A stretch of DNA of 35,284 nucleotides, taken from contig CALQCM020000047.1 of NCBI GenBank assembly GCA_943329075.2, positions 1 to 35,284 on the forward strand, in the 5' to 3' direction. Positions 8,582 through 15,571 of the stretch are shown here, piece by piece. The DNA comes from Chitinophaga pinensis (GTDB lineage Bacteria; Pseudomonadota; Gammaproteobacteria; Burkholderiales; SG8-41). Under the pieces are notes generated by a model. That model was not told the DNA's origin. It worked only from the letters and a program-made list of their open reading frames with translations, and ran no database searches. The translations under genes and the position numbers were made by a program. Positions within the stretch are counted from its first letter, which is position 1. Each line of letters starts with the position of its first letter.

Positions 8582-8660
8582 AGCCGCAGAGGACACAGAG
8601 TTCACCGAGAAAACAGCGCGAAACACGTCGCGCTCTGTGTTCTCTGTGTCCTCTGTGGCT
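8582..8660. repeat. Long inverted repeat with 19-bp arms between lyase and CoA-transferase genes
   Basis: Arms at 8582-8600 and 8642-8660 are reverse complements with one mismatch (core CAGAGGACACAGAG). An inner stem AGCGCGA/TCGCGCT closes a six-base loop. The right arm overlaps the stop codon of the lyase gene. The CACAGAGGACACAGAG type is a recurrent intergenic repeat in betaproteobacteria. In the transcript it would form a strong hairpin that could tune downstream expression. Confidence 0.82.
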
Positions 8661-9576
8661 AATGTTTTGCGTTCAGCCCTGCCGCCGCAACATAACCATA
8701 GAGCGGTTCATCGGGTATGCCTTCGCTCAGGATGCCGCGAACAGCCAACAGCTTGTCGAGATCGACACCGGTGCGAAATCCCATGGCTTCGAGCATGTAA
8801 ACGAGATCTTCAGTGACGATATTGCCGCTCGCCCCCGGCGCAAACGGACAACCACCGAGCCCGGCCAGCGACGCATCGAAGGTGCGCACGCCGATGTCGA
8901 GTGCGGCCAGCACGTTCGCCAGACCCAGGCCGCGCGTGTTGTGAATATGTAAACCGGCGACATGCCCGATTTCCGCTTCAACGAGTTTGTAGACGCGGCG
9001 GATCTGCGCCGGATTGGCCATGCCGGTGGTGTCCGCCAACCCGACCTCATCGCAACCAGCCGCCATGCTTGCCACCGCCAGCCGCAGCACTTCGCTTTCT
9101 TTCACCTCGCCCTGAATCGTGCAGCCGAACACCGTGGACAAACCGGATTCAATCCTCGGCCGCTTTGCTTTCGGCATTTCGTCACGTGCCTCGCAAATAC
9201 GGCGTACATCCTCCATCATTTCATCGGGCGTCTTGCGCACATTGGCAAGGCTGTGTTCATGGCTCACCGATACCGGCAGCGTGATCTTGTGCGCGCCCGC
9301 CTCCATCGCGCGAATTGCCCCCTTTAGATTGGGCGCCAGCACGGCCACCGTCAGGTTCGGAATCGTCAACGCATGCGCGACGATCTCCGCGGCATCGACC
9401 ATCTGCGGAATCAGTTTCGGCGGCACGAAGGAACAGACTTCGATTTCACGCAGGCCTGCCGCCGCCGCCGCGCTGATCCAGCGCTTTTTGTATGCGGTCG
9501 GCATGAACTGTTTTGCATTCTGCAGACCATCGCGCGGACCGACCTCGCTGACCAGCACATCAATATCGTTAGCCAT
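8659..9576 (-). CDS. Hydroxymethylglutaryl-CoA lyase family protein
   Basis: This 305-residue TIM-barrel enzyme has the full HMG-CoA lyase signature. EVGPRDGLQN lies at 11-20 with the metal/substrate Arg15 and Asp16. GLHIHNTRG near 208-216 supplies the metal-binding His210 and His212, and GGCPFAPGASGN at 241-252 contains the catalytic Cys243. The known reaction is cleavage of HMG-CoA to acetyl-CoA and acetoacetate, but close relatives cleave other branched 3-hydroxyacyl-CoAs. A GAGGA ribosome binding site precedes the ATG by about 5 nt. It is the first gene of the minus-strand operon, divergent from the RidA genes. Pairing with a CaiB-type transferase suggests catabolism of a 3-hydroxy dicarboxylate. 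Confidence 0.92.
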   Translation of the reverse strand: MANDIDVLVSEVGPRDGLQNAKQFMPTAYKKRWISAAAAAGLREIEVCSFVPPKLIPQMVDAAEIVAHALTIPNLTVAVLAPNLKGAIRAMEAGAHKITLPVSVSHEHSLANVRKTPDEMMEDVRRICEARDEMPKAKRPRIESGLSTVFGCTIQGEVKESEVLRLAVASMAAGCDEVGLADTTGMANPAQIRRVYKLVEAEIGHVAGLHIHNTRGLGLANVLAALDIGVRTFDASLAGLGGCPFAPGASGNIVTEDLVYMLEAMGFRTGVDLDKLLAVRGILSEGIPDEPLYGYVAAAGLNAKH

Positions 9577-9650
9577 GATTTCCTCACGTTACACACTGCC
9601 ACCCGGAAGCGTCGATTCTAACGCCTGGCCGCACCGTTATCCGCCCGCTA

Positions 9651-9656
9651 TATAAT
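9651..9656 (+). promoter_or_regulatory. Candidate -10 element upstream of first RidA gene
   Basis: A perfect TATAAT is followed by TGCC. The shared string ATAATTGCC begins exactly 48 nt before the ATG at 9700, and the same string begins 48 nt before the second paralogue at 10108. No good -35 is evident (best TGGCCG with long spacing), so the call rests on the -10 and its duplication. Confidence 0.55.
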
Positions 9657-9699
9657 TGCCCCGGCCAATTCAAGCCAGCGTCGCTACCGGAGTCCTTGC

Positions 9700-10050
9700 A
9701 TGCACAGCATCACCCGCCAGTTGTCCGACGCGCAGTTCAGCCGCATCGTCACCCATGACGGCGTCGTGCATCTGGCCGGCCAACCCGCCAAAGACCGCAG
9801 CGCTTCGGTAAAAGCGCAGACCACCGAGATCCTGCGCAGCATCGACGCCCTGCTCAAAGCAGCCGGCACTGACAAATCGCGAATGCTCACCGCCATCATT
9901 TACCTCGCTGATATGCGGCAGAAGGCGCAGATGGACGAGGCCTGGCTGGAATGGGTTGATGCGAGCAACACGCCGGCGCGCGCCTGCGTCGAAACGCGGC
10001 TCGGCAACCCCGGCTCCGAGGTAATGATTCGCGTGGTTGCCGCGCTTTGA
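9700..10050 (+). CDS. RidA family protein (first of three tandem paralogues)
   Basis: This 116-residue protein has the chorismate-mutase-like RidA/YjgF/UK114 fold signature. Features are HDGVVHLAGQ near the N-terminus, QTTEILRSIDALL, the helix AGTDKSRMLTAIIYLADM, and PARACVETRL carrying the family Arg that contacts the carboxylate of the imine substrate. The C-terminal Glu used by canonical RidA (VEIE) is replaced in VMIRVVA. It is therefore more likely one of the non-canonical Rid subfamilies than a proven 2-aminoacrylate deaminase. A GGAG lies 8 nt before the ATG. It is followed by two further paralogues and a HAD hydrolase gene. Confidence 0.9.
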   Translation: MHSITRQLSDAQFSRIVTHDGVVHLAGQPAKDRSASVKAQTTEILRSIDALLKAAGTDKSRMLTAIIYLADMRQKAQMDEAWLEWVDASNTPARACVETRLGNPGSEVMIRVVAAL

Positions 10051-10058
10051 TTTCGGCG

Positions 10059-10064
10059 CATAAT
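10059..10064 (+). promoter_or_regulatory. Candidate -10 element upstream of second RidA gene
   Basis: CATAAT followed by TGCC lies in the 57-bp gap between the first two RidA genes. It has the same sequence (ATAATTGCC) and the same 48-nt distance to the start codon as upstream of the first copy. TTGCCG at 10037-10042 is a possible -35 with 16-bp spacing. The element was probably duplicated together with the gene. Confidence 0.45.
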
Positions 10065-10107
10065 TGCCAACCAGTCATACTGATTTTTTGAAACCAAGGA
10101 GCACGCC

Positions 10108-10458
10108 ATGAGCACCATTACCCGCCACGATTCCGATGCCCGCCTCTCGCGCGCCGTCATTCACAATGGCGTCGTTTATCTCGCCGGCCTCACCGCCGAC
10201 AAACGCGCCGCCGGCATGAAGGAACAGACCACCGAGATCCTGAACAAGATCGACGTGCTGCTGAAAAAGTCCGGCACCGATAAATCAAAACTGTTGAGCG
10301 CCATGATTTACGTCACCGACATGCGCCTGAAGCCGGCGATGGACGAAGCCTGGCTGGCCTGGGCGGATGCGCAGAACCTGCCGGCGCGTGCCTGCGTCGA
10401 AACGCGTCTCGGCACACCCGATACGCTGGTTGAAATCATGGTCGTGGCCGCGCAGTAG
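10108..10458 (+). CDS. RidA family protein (second tandem paralogue)
   Basis: This is a 116-residue paralogue of the preceding gene, clearly related over its full length (QTTEIL, GTDKS, MDEAWL and PARACVETRLG are shared). It keeps the conserved Arg and the neighbouring Cys of PARAC. Its C-terminus VEIMVVAAQ has the first Glu of the canonical VEIE but not the second. A strong AAGGAG lies 6 nt before the ATG, and a promoter-like element resembles that of the first copy. It should be a cytoplasmic trimer-forming enamine/imine deaminase-like protein; the substrate is unknown. The third copy starts 6 nt after its stop. Confidence 0.9.
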   Translation: MSTITRHDSDARLSRAVIHNGVVYLAGLTADKRAAGMKEQTTEILNKIDVLLKKSGTDKSKLLSAMIYVTDMRLKPAMDEAWLAWADAQNLPARACVETRLGTPDTLVEIMVVAAQ

Positions 10459-10464
10459 ACCGCG

Positions 10465-10818
10465 ATGAGCCACACCATCAAGCGCTGGGAGTGCGACCCC
10501 AAGCTTTCGGACATGGTGCAACACGCCGGCATTCTGTATCTGGCCGGCCAGATCCCCGAGGACCTTGCGGCAAACACACGGGGCCAGACCGCCGAAGTGC
10601 TGGATTTGATCGACCGCCTGCTGGGGAAAGCCGGCAGCGACAAATCGAAACTGCTCTCCGCAATTATTTTTATCTCTGACATGCGCGAAAAACCGCAGGT
10701 CGATGCAGCGTGGCTGACATGGGCGGACCCGCAGTCCGTGCCGGCGCGCGCCGTCGTCGAAGCGCGGCTTTTGAACCCGCATACGCGTGTCGAAATTGTC
10801 TGCACGGCGGCCCAATGA
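10465..10818 (+). CDS. RidA family protein (third tandem paralogue)
   Basis: This 117-residue copy is the most divergent of the three. It shows HAGILYLAGQIPED, QTAEVLDLIDRLL, AGSDKSKLLSAIIFISDM and PARAVVEARL, so the family Arg is kept but the adjacent Cys is Val. The C-terminus is VEIVCTAAQ. There is no clear ribosome binding site. The ATG follows the previous stop by only 6 nt, and its own stop overlaps the ATG of the next gene (ATGA), so translation is probably coupled from the second RidA gene through to the HAD enzyme. Confidence 0.9.
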   Translation: MSHTIKRWECDPKLSDMVQHAGILYLAGQIPEDLAANTRGQTAEVLDLIDRLLGKAGSDKSKLLSAIIFISDMREKPQVDAAWLTWADPQSVPARAVVEARLLNPHTRVEIVCTAAQ

Positions 10819-11534
10819 AACCAGAACTCGCGAATGTAAAAGCGCTGACCTTCGACGTCTTCGGCACGGTGGTGGACTGGCGCGGCGGCATCGCGCGCGA
10901 AGTGCGTGCCATGGCCAGCGAAAAAAAGCTGCGCGTCAATGCGTCGAAATTCGCCGACGCCTTGCGCTCCGGCTACCGTCCGGCGATGAACCGTGTTGCC
11001 AGCGGCGAACTGCCGTGGACCAAAATCGACAACCTGCACCGCATGATCCTCGACGAGGTGCTGGCAAAGTTCCGCGTCAGCGCATTAAGCGAACTGGAAA
11101 AGGTCGAACTCAACCGCGCCTGGCACCGCCTCAAACCGTGGCCCGATACCGTGCGCGGCCTGAAACGCCTGAAAAAGAAATTCACCATCAGCACGCTGTC
11201 GAACGGCAATGTGGCGCTGCTCAACAACATGGCGAAAAACGCCGGCCTGCCGTGGGACCTGATTCTGTCGGCGGAAATCTTCCATCACTACAAACCCGAA
11301 CCCGAAGTCTATTTGGGTGCTGCCGACATGCTCGGGCTGCAGCCGCATGAAGTGATGATGGTCGCCGCGCACAAGGACGATCTGCGCGCCGCCGCGCGCC
11401 AGGGCCTGCGCACCGCATTGGTGTTGCGGCCGAACGAATACGGCAAGGGGCGCCACCCCGATCTGTCACCGGAACCGGCGTTTGATATCAACGCGTCTGA
11501 CTTCGGCGATCTGGCGACGCAACTCGGCATCTGA
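10815..11534 (+). CDS. HAD family hydrolase, haloacid dehalogenase type II-like
   Basis: This 239-residue haloacid-dehalogenase-superfamily enzyme has motif I DVFGTVVDW with nucleophile Asp14, motif II STLSNGN, motif III Lys in HHYKPEPEVY, and an acidic motif IV region VAAHKDDLRAA. The DVFGT and LSNG strings and overall length fit the L-2-haloacid dehalogenase subfamily. Many such proteins act on other 2-substituted acids or phosphates, so dehalogenation is only a possibility. The ATG at 10815 overlaps the stop of the third RidA gene and was chosen over an upstream in-frame start because it puts motif I at the usual position. It is the last gene before a bidirectional terminator. Confidence 0.9.
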   Translation: MKPELANVKALTFDVFGTVVDWRGGIAREVRAMASEKKLRVNASKFADALRSGYRPAMNRVASGELPWTKIDNLHRMILDEVLAKFRVSALSELEKVELNRAWHRLKPWPDTVRGLKRLKKKFTISTLSNGNVALLNNMAKNAGLPWDLILSAEIFHHYKPEPEVYLGAADMLGLQPHEVMMVAAHKDDLRAAARQGLRTALVLRPNEYGKGRHPDLSPEPAFDINASDFGDLATQLGI

Positions 11535-11552
11535 ACGCACGACGACGGGACG

Positions 11553-11583
11553 AAAAAAACGGCCGCAATGCGGCCGTTTTTTA
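11553..11583. terminator. Bidirectional rho-independent terminator
   Basis: The perfect stem ACGGCCGC/GCGGCCGT with loop AAT is flanked by an A-tract on the left and a T-tract on the right. It lies between the convergent HAD gene and the DGQHR gene and can terminate transcription from both sides. Confidence 0.93.
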
Positions 11584-11600
11584 TGCGCTGGGCTGAAGCG

Positions 11601-12737
11601 CTATTTGTCGCCGGCATTGGCCGGGCTGCGCACCTCGATGCCGGCGACCTTCGCCAGATCACGGTGTATGCGCGCCACGCGTTCGACCTCCCCTTTTGCC
11701 GGGAAGCGCTCGTAAAATCCTTCGACCTTAAATGCCTTTTGCTGATCGGCCCAGACCGCGAGACGTTGCTCCCAGCGCTTTTGCCGGCCATCGGCGGGAT
11801 CGGCATCCTCGCGCGCGAGATCGGCGCAAACACGGATCATCGCCTTGATCGTCACCGGCTTGGTCGTCATGTAGCCGTCGCTGGCCCAGGTCTCGCCCCA
11901 GGCCTTGTGCGCGGCCTTCAGAAAATCGCGCACTACGTTGTAATATTTTTCGGCTTCGCGATAACTGTTGCTCGCCTGTTTGATTTTTTTCCAGTCGGCG
12001 CGCACCCAGCGGTAGAGTTCGTTGAAGAGCTCAGCCTGCAATATCCATTTGTCTTTCTGGCTGCGGCCGCCCAACCGGTTGACGCGGTAGCGCAAGGGGC
12101 TGTCGGACTCGCTATAGAGGCTGTCGACCAGACGCGCGGCAAAGCGGCGGTCCGGATCGGCCCAGGACACGCGCTCGTACAAATCGACGAGATGGCTCTT
12201 GTTGATGCGGGTCGGTGTCGAATTGATGATAACGAACATTTCGGCGGCAAAATCTTCGCTGCGGCCGTCGAAAATCACGCAGGGCACGTCGATGTTCTTG
12301 GCTTCGTCCGGATGCTCGGTGAGATAAAAACGCAGTGCCGCGAGGCGGTGCTGGCCGTCGATGATCAGAAATTTGGAATTCGGGTCCTGCAGATGACCAA
12401 CCGATTCCTGGCCTTCGAGCGCGCGGAAATTCAGGCGGTCGCTGGTGAACAGCAGAACGGTGCCCGGGATCGGCGGCTGCGTCACCGCCATTTCATAAAA
12501 GTTCTTTAGAGACCGGACCTTGGCGCGCGACAACTGGCGCTGGAAAGCGGCATCAGTACGTTCGACGCGGGCGATGAACTGGGCAATCTCATCGTGCTGC
12601 GGCACCGCCTGAGGCACGATTTGCTCGTCCTCATCGTAATAGCGGCTGATAAACCGAACCTTACCGAGGATTTCTTTCGCGGAGTAGCTAGCGAGATAGA
12701 AAATCCCGTCTTTTTGGCGAATTCTGGTTGCGAGCAT
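11601..12737 (-). CDS. DGQHR domain protein (DndB-like)
   Basis: This 378-residue protein carries the diagnostic DGQHR motif at residues 127-131 within FLIIDGQHRLAALRF. A downstream segment VIINSTPTRINKSHLVDLYERV (about 168-189) is also typical of DGQHR/DndB-type proteins, which have a ParB-like core. Known relatives include DndB, a regulator linked to DNA phosphorothioation, but many DGQHR proteins are solitary and uncharacterised. No dnd or ssp genes, restriction enzymes or helicases flank it. The gene is monocistronic: a bidirectional terminator lies downstream and a roughly 190-bp gap separates it from the DUF1501 gene. An 8-bp direct repeat lies before the start. Confidence 0.85.
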   Translation of the reverse strand: MLATRIRQKDGIFYLASYSAKEILGKVRFISRYYDEDEQIVPQAVPQHDEIAQFIARVERTDAAFQRQLSRAKVRSLKNFYEMAVTQPPIPGTVLLFTSDRLNFRALEGQESVGHLQDPNSKFLIIDGQHRLAALRFYLTEHPDEAKNIDVPCVIFDGRSEDFAAEMFVIINSTPTRINKSHLVDLYERVSWADPDRRFAARLVDSLYSESDSPLRYRVNRLGGRSQKDKWILQAELFNELYRWVRADWKKIKQASNSYREAEKYYNVVRDFLKAAHKAWGETWASDGYMTTKPVTIKAMIRVCADLAREDADPADGRQKRWEQRLAVWADQQKAFKVEGFYERFPAKGEVERVARIHRDLAKVAGIEVRSPANAGDK

Positions 12738-12764
12738 GGCGCGTCTTTCGAGTTTATTTTTCCA

Positions 12765-12782
12765 ATGCTTACATATGCTTAC
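12765..12782. promoter_or_regulatory. Phased direct repeat, candidate operator for the DGQHR gene
   Basis: ATGCTTAC occurs at 12765-12772 and again at 12775-12782, a centre-to-centre distance of 10 bp (one helical turn), 28 to 45 bp upstream of the DGQHR start. The arrangement suits a DNA-binding protein. The assignment is inference. Confidence 0.35.
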
Positions 12783-12929
12783 CGACGATTTCGGCAGCGG
12801 CCCCGGGTGCTCCCAAGGACTTAATGATATATGAAATCATGGGGCTGCGGCTCAAAAACCGCCCCCTGAAGCGCAAAATACAGGCCTGGCAGCCCCTTTC
12901 GAGGCGGATAAGGCCCAAAAACAGGGTGG

Positions 12930-14090
12930 TCAGGCGCGCAGCAAATCGAGCGGCGTATAGCGTCCGTTAAGCGCCAGCGCCGAATTGATGCCCCACCAGC
13001 GATCAAGCGCGGTGGCGTAGAGATCGCGAAAATCGACGGCAAACGGCAGATTGCCGTTGCCGTCAAGCCGCCCCAGCGCCGGCGGCAGCCCGTAGAGCCC
13101 GCCGCGCACGCGTCCGCCGCTGACGAAATGGGCGTTCGCCGTGCCGTGGTCGGTACCGCCGCTCTGGTTTTCGCGCGGACGGCGCCCGAATTCACAGTAG
13201 GTCATCATCAGCGTGCTGTCCCAGCGGCCGATCTCCTGCATGGCCGCGCGCATCGCGACCAACCCCTCGGCCAGTTCCTTCAGCAGGCGTTGCTGCGTGC
13301 CCTGTTGCCCGCTGTGGGTGTCGTAACCGCTGTGCGTGACGCGGATCGCCGCGATGCCGGCCTTGCTCGCCACCACCTGCGCCGCGGTCTTAAACGCGTT
13401 GCCCAGCGCGTGATTGGGAAATTCACTGCGCAGCGTCACGCTGTTGTTGCCGAGATTGGCGGCGGCCTGGGTCACATCGCGCTCGACCTTCAGGATGTGC
13501 GACAGCGCCGCATTGCGCGCAACGCCCTCGCCGCCGGCCAATCGCGCCTGGCGCACAAAATCGCCGGTGTTGTTGAGCGCCAGCGCGCGCGTACCGCCGC
13601 CGGCCAGCGGACCCATTTCATTGGAACCGACGACCACGCCGTCAGCGGCGAAACTGCGCGGCACCGGCGCCTCAGCGAACGCGCGCGTCAGCCAGCCGTC
13701 GCTCAGGTATTGATCGCTTTTCGACGCCGTGTCCCAGATTTCGATCGAACGGAAATGCGAAAGGTTGGCGGCCGGGTAACCAATGCTTTGCACGACCGCG
13801 AGTTCGCGGTTCTGCCACAACGGCATCAATGGCTGCAGCGAAGGATGCAGGCCCGCGGCGGCATCAAGCTGCAGGACCTGGTCGCGCGCGACCGCGATGC
13901 GCGGGCGCAGGTTGTAATACTCGGCATCGGCATAGGGCACGACGGTATTCAATCCATCATTGCCGCCCTTCAGTTCGACCAATACCAACAGATTGTCGTA
14001 ACGGCCGGCGCCGGCAGCGTAGACCGCATCGGGCAACCACGCCGTTACCGCGGCAGCCCCTGCACCGGCCAGAAAATCACGCCTGTTCAT
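12930..14090 (-). CDS. DUF1501 domain protein with Tat-type signal
   Basis: This 386-residue protein begins MNRRDFLAGAGAAAV, a twin-arginine signal followed by a hydrophobic segment and a VYA-AG cleavage site. The body matches the DUF1501 family, which is related to sulfatase/alkaline-phosphatase-type folds. It has LVLVELKGGNDGLNTVVPY at the mature N-terminus, RVTHSGYDTHSGQ in the centre, and EFGRRPRENQSGGTDHGTANAHFV near the C-terminus, rich in potential metal ligands (Asp/His). The protein is expected to fold in the cytoplasm and be exported. It follows a DUF1800 gene by 32 nt, the usual pairing of these two families. The biochemical role is unknown. Confidence 0.9.
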   Translation of the reverse strand: MNRRDFLAGAGAAAVTAWLPDAVYAAGAGRYDNLLVLVELKGGNDGLNTVVPYADAEYYNLRPRIAVARDQVLQLDAAAGLHPSLQPLMPLWQNRELAVVQSIGYPAANLSHFRSIEIWDTASKSDQYLSDGWLTRAFAEAPVPRSFAADGVVVGSNEMGPLAGGGTRALALNNTGDFVRQARLAGGEGVARNAALSHILKVERDVTQAAANLGNNSVTLRSEFPNHALGNAFKTAAQVVASKAGIAAIRVTHSGYDTHSGQQGTQQRLLKELAEGLVAMRAAMQEIGRWDSTLMMTYCEFGRRPRENQSGGTDHGTANAHFVSGGRVRGGLYGLPPALGRLDGNGNLPFAVDFRDLYATALDRWWGINSALALNGRYTPLDLLRA

Positions 14091-14102
14091 ATCACCTCCT
14101 TT
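14091..14102 (-). promoter_or_regulatory. Near-perfect Shine-Dalgarno sequence of the DUF1501 gene
   Basis: On the minus strand the 12 bases AAAGGAGGTGAT lie immediately before the ATG at 14090. They match the whole anti-SD core at the 3' end of 16S rRNA. The AGGAGG core lies 4 nt from the start codon. Such a full-length match is unusual and predicts efficient initiation. Confidence 0.8.
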
Positions 14103-14122
14103 GCACGCCGCTCAAATTCAGC

Positions 14123-15547
14123 TCACTTAAGTTGATAGGCCGGGTCCAGCACCAGTTCGCGCAAACGCGGCACGCCCTGTGCCGTGCTGGCAGCGGTCGC
14201 GGCGGGTTCGGTCGCCAAAACAACTTTCGTCAACAGCGCGTCCCCCTGCGCAAACTGTTTGAACCAGAGTTCGCTGTCGAAATGAATGTCCAGCGCGGCG
14301 CGCACCAGACGCTCGCGCGGCGACGCCCCGGGCAGCGCGGCCGGCAACGGTTGGCGCATTTCCTGCGCGCGGAACAGGCGTTCGAGAAACTGTTTGCGCG
14401 AAAGCAGCGACGCGCTGTTGATCCACGCCTCGCCACCGGGCCAACCTTTGACATTGGGCGGCGCAAAAACATCCTGGCCGAGCTGGCGCGCCGCCAGCAG
14501 AAACGGCGTGACTTCACCCGTCTCAAAGCGGAACTGGCGCAGCGTGCCGACGATCAGATCGACCGGCGATTTAATCAAGGCGGCGCGGTTCTGCGGCGCA
14601 TAAAAGGCATCAGCAAGAAGCAGCGCGCGCAGTGCCACCTTGATGTTGTAGCGGTTGTCGCGGAACATGCGCGCAATGCGACGCACCTCCGTGGCATCGG
14701 GCTGCGGCGAAACAACCTCGCGCCACAGCTTGCTGACGACAAACTCGCCGGTCTGCGCTTGTGCGAGCAACAGGTCGAGCACCGCATCACCATCGAAATT
14801 ACCGCTGCGGCCGAGCAGCGTTTTGACGCCCTCGTCGTGCGCCGGCCGCCGGAACAGGTATTCGCCGCTATCCGGATCGATGCTCCAGCCGGTAAAGGCA
14901 CGCGCCGCCTCCTTGACATCCTGCTCGCTGTAATGGCCCTCGCCGAGCGTGAACAACTCCATCACCTCGCGCGCGAAGTTTTCATTCGGCTTGCCTTTGC
15001 GATTGGAGGCGCCATCCAGATAAACCACCATCGCCGGGTCTTTCGACACCTCGTGCAGCAGGTCGCCGAAATAGCCGAACGCGTGTTTGCGCAACAACTG
15101 GTTCTGGCGGTACATCAATACCGGCGAGCGCACCTTCTGCAGGCCGGAAACGAAATGGTTGTGCCAGAACAGCACCATTTTTTCCGTCAGCGGCGACGGC
15201 GTGGTGAGCATTTCGGTGATCCACCAGCCGCGCAGTTCGGCGCCCTTCTCGGCCTGCTGGCGCTGAAAGGCCTTGCGTTCCTCCTCGCTCGCATCACGCA
15301 GCCTGCGCGGCGATTCGAACTCGTTCACCCACGCCGGCGGCGGCGTGATCATCTTGCCGGAGGTCCACGCCAGCAACTGGTCGACCGCCTGGGCACGCGT
15401 CAGTTTGGCAAACGACTCAATGTCTTCGACGTTGGCGGCAAAACTCGTGCGGTTGAGCAGATGGCGCGCCTCGTCAAAGCCCATCGGCGCGCCGGCCGCC
15501 AGCGCCGGCAGCAGTGCAATCAGAAAAACGAACAGTCGTTTGAGCAT
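14123..15547 (-). CDS. DUF1800 domain protein, exported
   Basis: The 474-residue product begins with a Sec signal (MLKRLFVFLIALLPALAAGA) and matches DUF1800. It has HLLNRTSFAAN near the mature start, EKMVLFWHNHFVSG, MVVYLDGASNRKGKPNENFAREVMELFTLG, VKEAARAFTGWSID, and PPNVKGWPGGEAWINS near the C-terminus. These are the recognisable conserved blocks of the family. The ATG at 15547 was chosen over a GTG 18 nt upstream because it starts the signal peptide. The biochemical activity is unknown. The protein presumably acts outside the cytoplasm with the DUF1501 protein encoded just downstream. It follows the Cys-repeat gene by 24 nt. Confidence 0.9.
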   Translation of the reverse strand: MLKRLFVFLIALLPALAAGAPMGFDEARHLLNRTSFAANVEDIESFAKLTRAQAVDQLLAWTSGKMITPPPAWVNEFESPRRLRDASEEERKAFQRQQAEKGAELRGWWITEMLTTPSPLTEKMVLFWHNHFVSGLQKVRSPVLMYRQNQLLRKHAFGYFGDLLHEVSKDPAMVVYLDGASNRKGKPNENFAREVMELFTLGEGHYSEQDVKEAARAFTGWSIDPDSGEYLFRRPAHDEGVKTLLGRSGNFDGDAVLDLLLAQAQTGEFVVSKLWREVVSPQPDATEVRRIARMFRDNRYNIKVALRALLLADAFYAPQNRAALIKSPVDLIVGTLRQFRFETGEVTPFLLAARQLGQDVFAPPNVKGWPGGEAWINSASLLSRKQFLERLFRAQEMRQPLPAALPGASPRERLVRAALDIHFDSELWFKQFAQGDALLTKVVLATEPAATAASTAQGVPRLRELVLDPAYQLK

Positions 15548-15571
15548 GATCGCAGCGGCCGGCACGAGACC

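Noticed and set aside
11568..12509. Plus-strand frame of 313 codons opposite the DGQHR gene
   Set aside because: The minus-strand product has the diagnostic DGQHR motif. The plus frame also begins inside the terminator.
11601..12737. Phosphorothioation (dnd) cluster
   Set aside because: Only the DndB-like gene is present. No dndA, C, D, E or restriction partner is found in the flanking genes.
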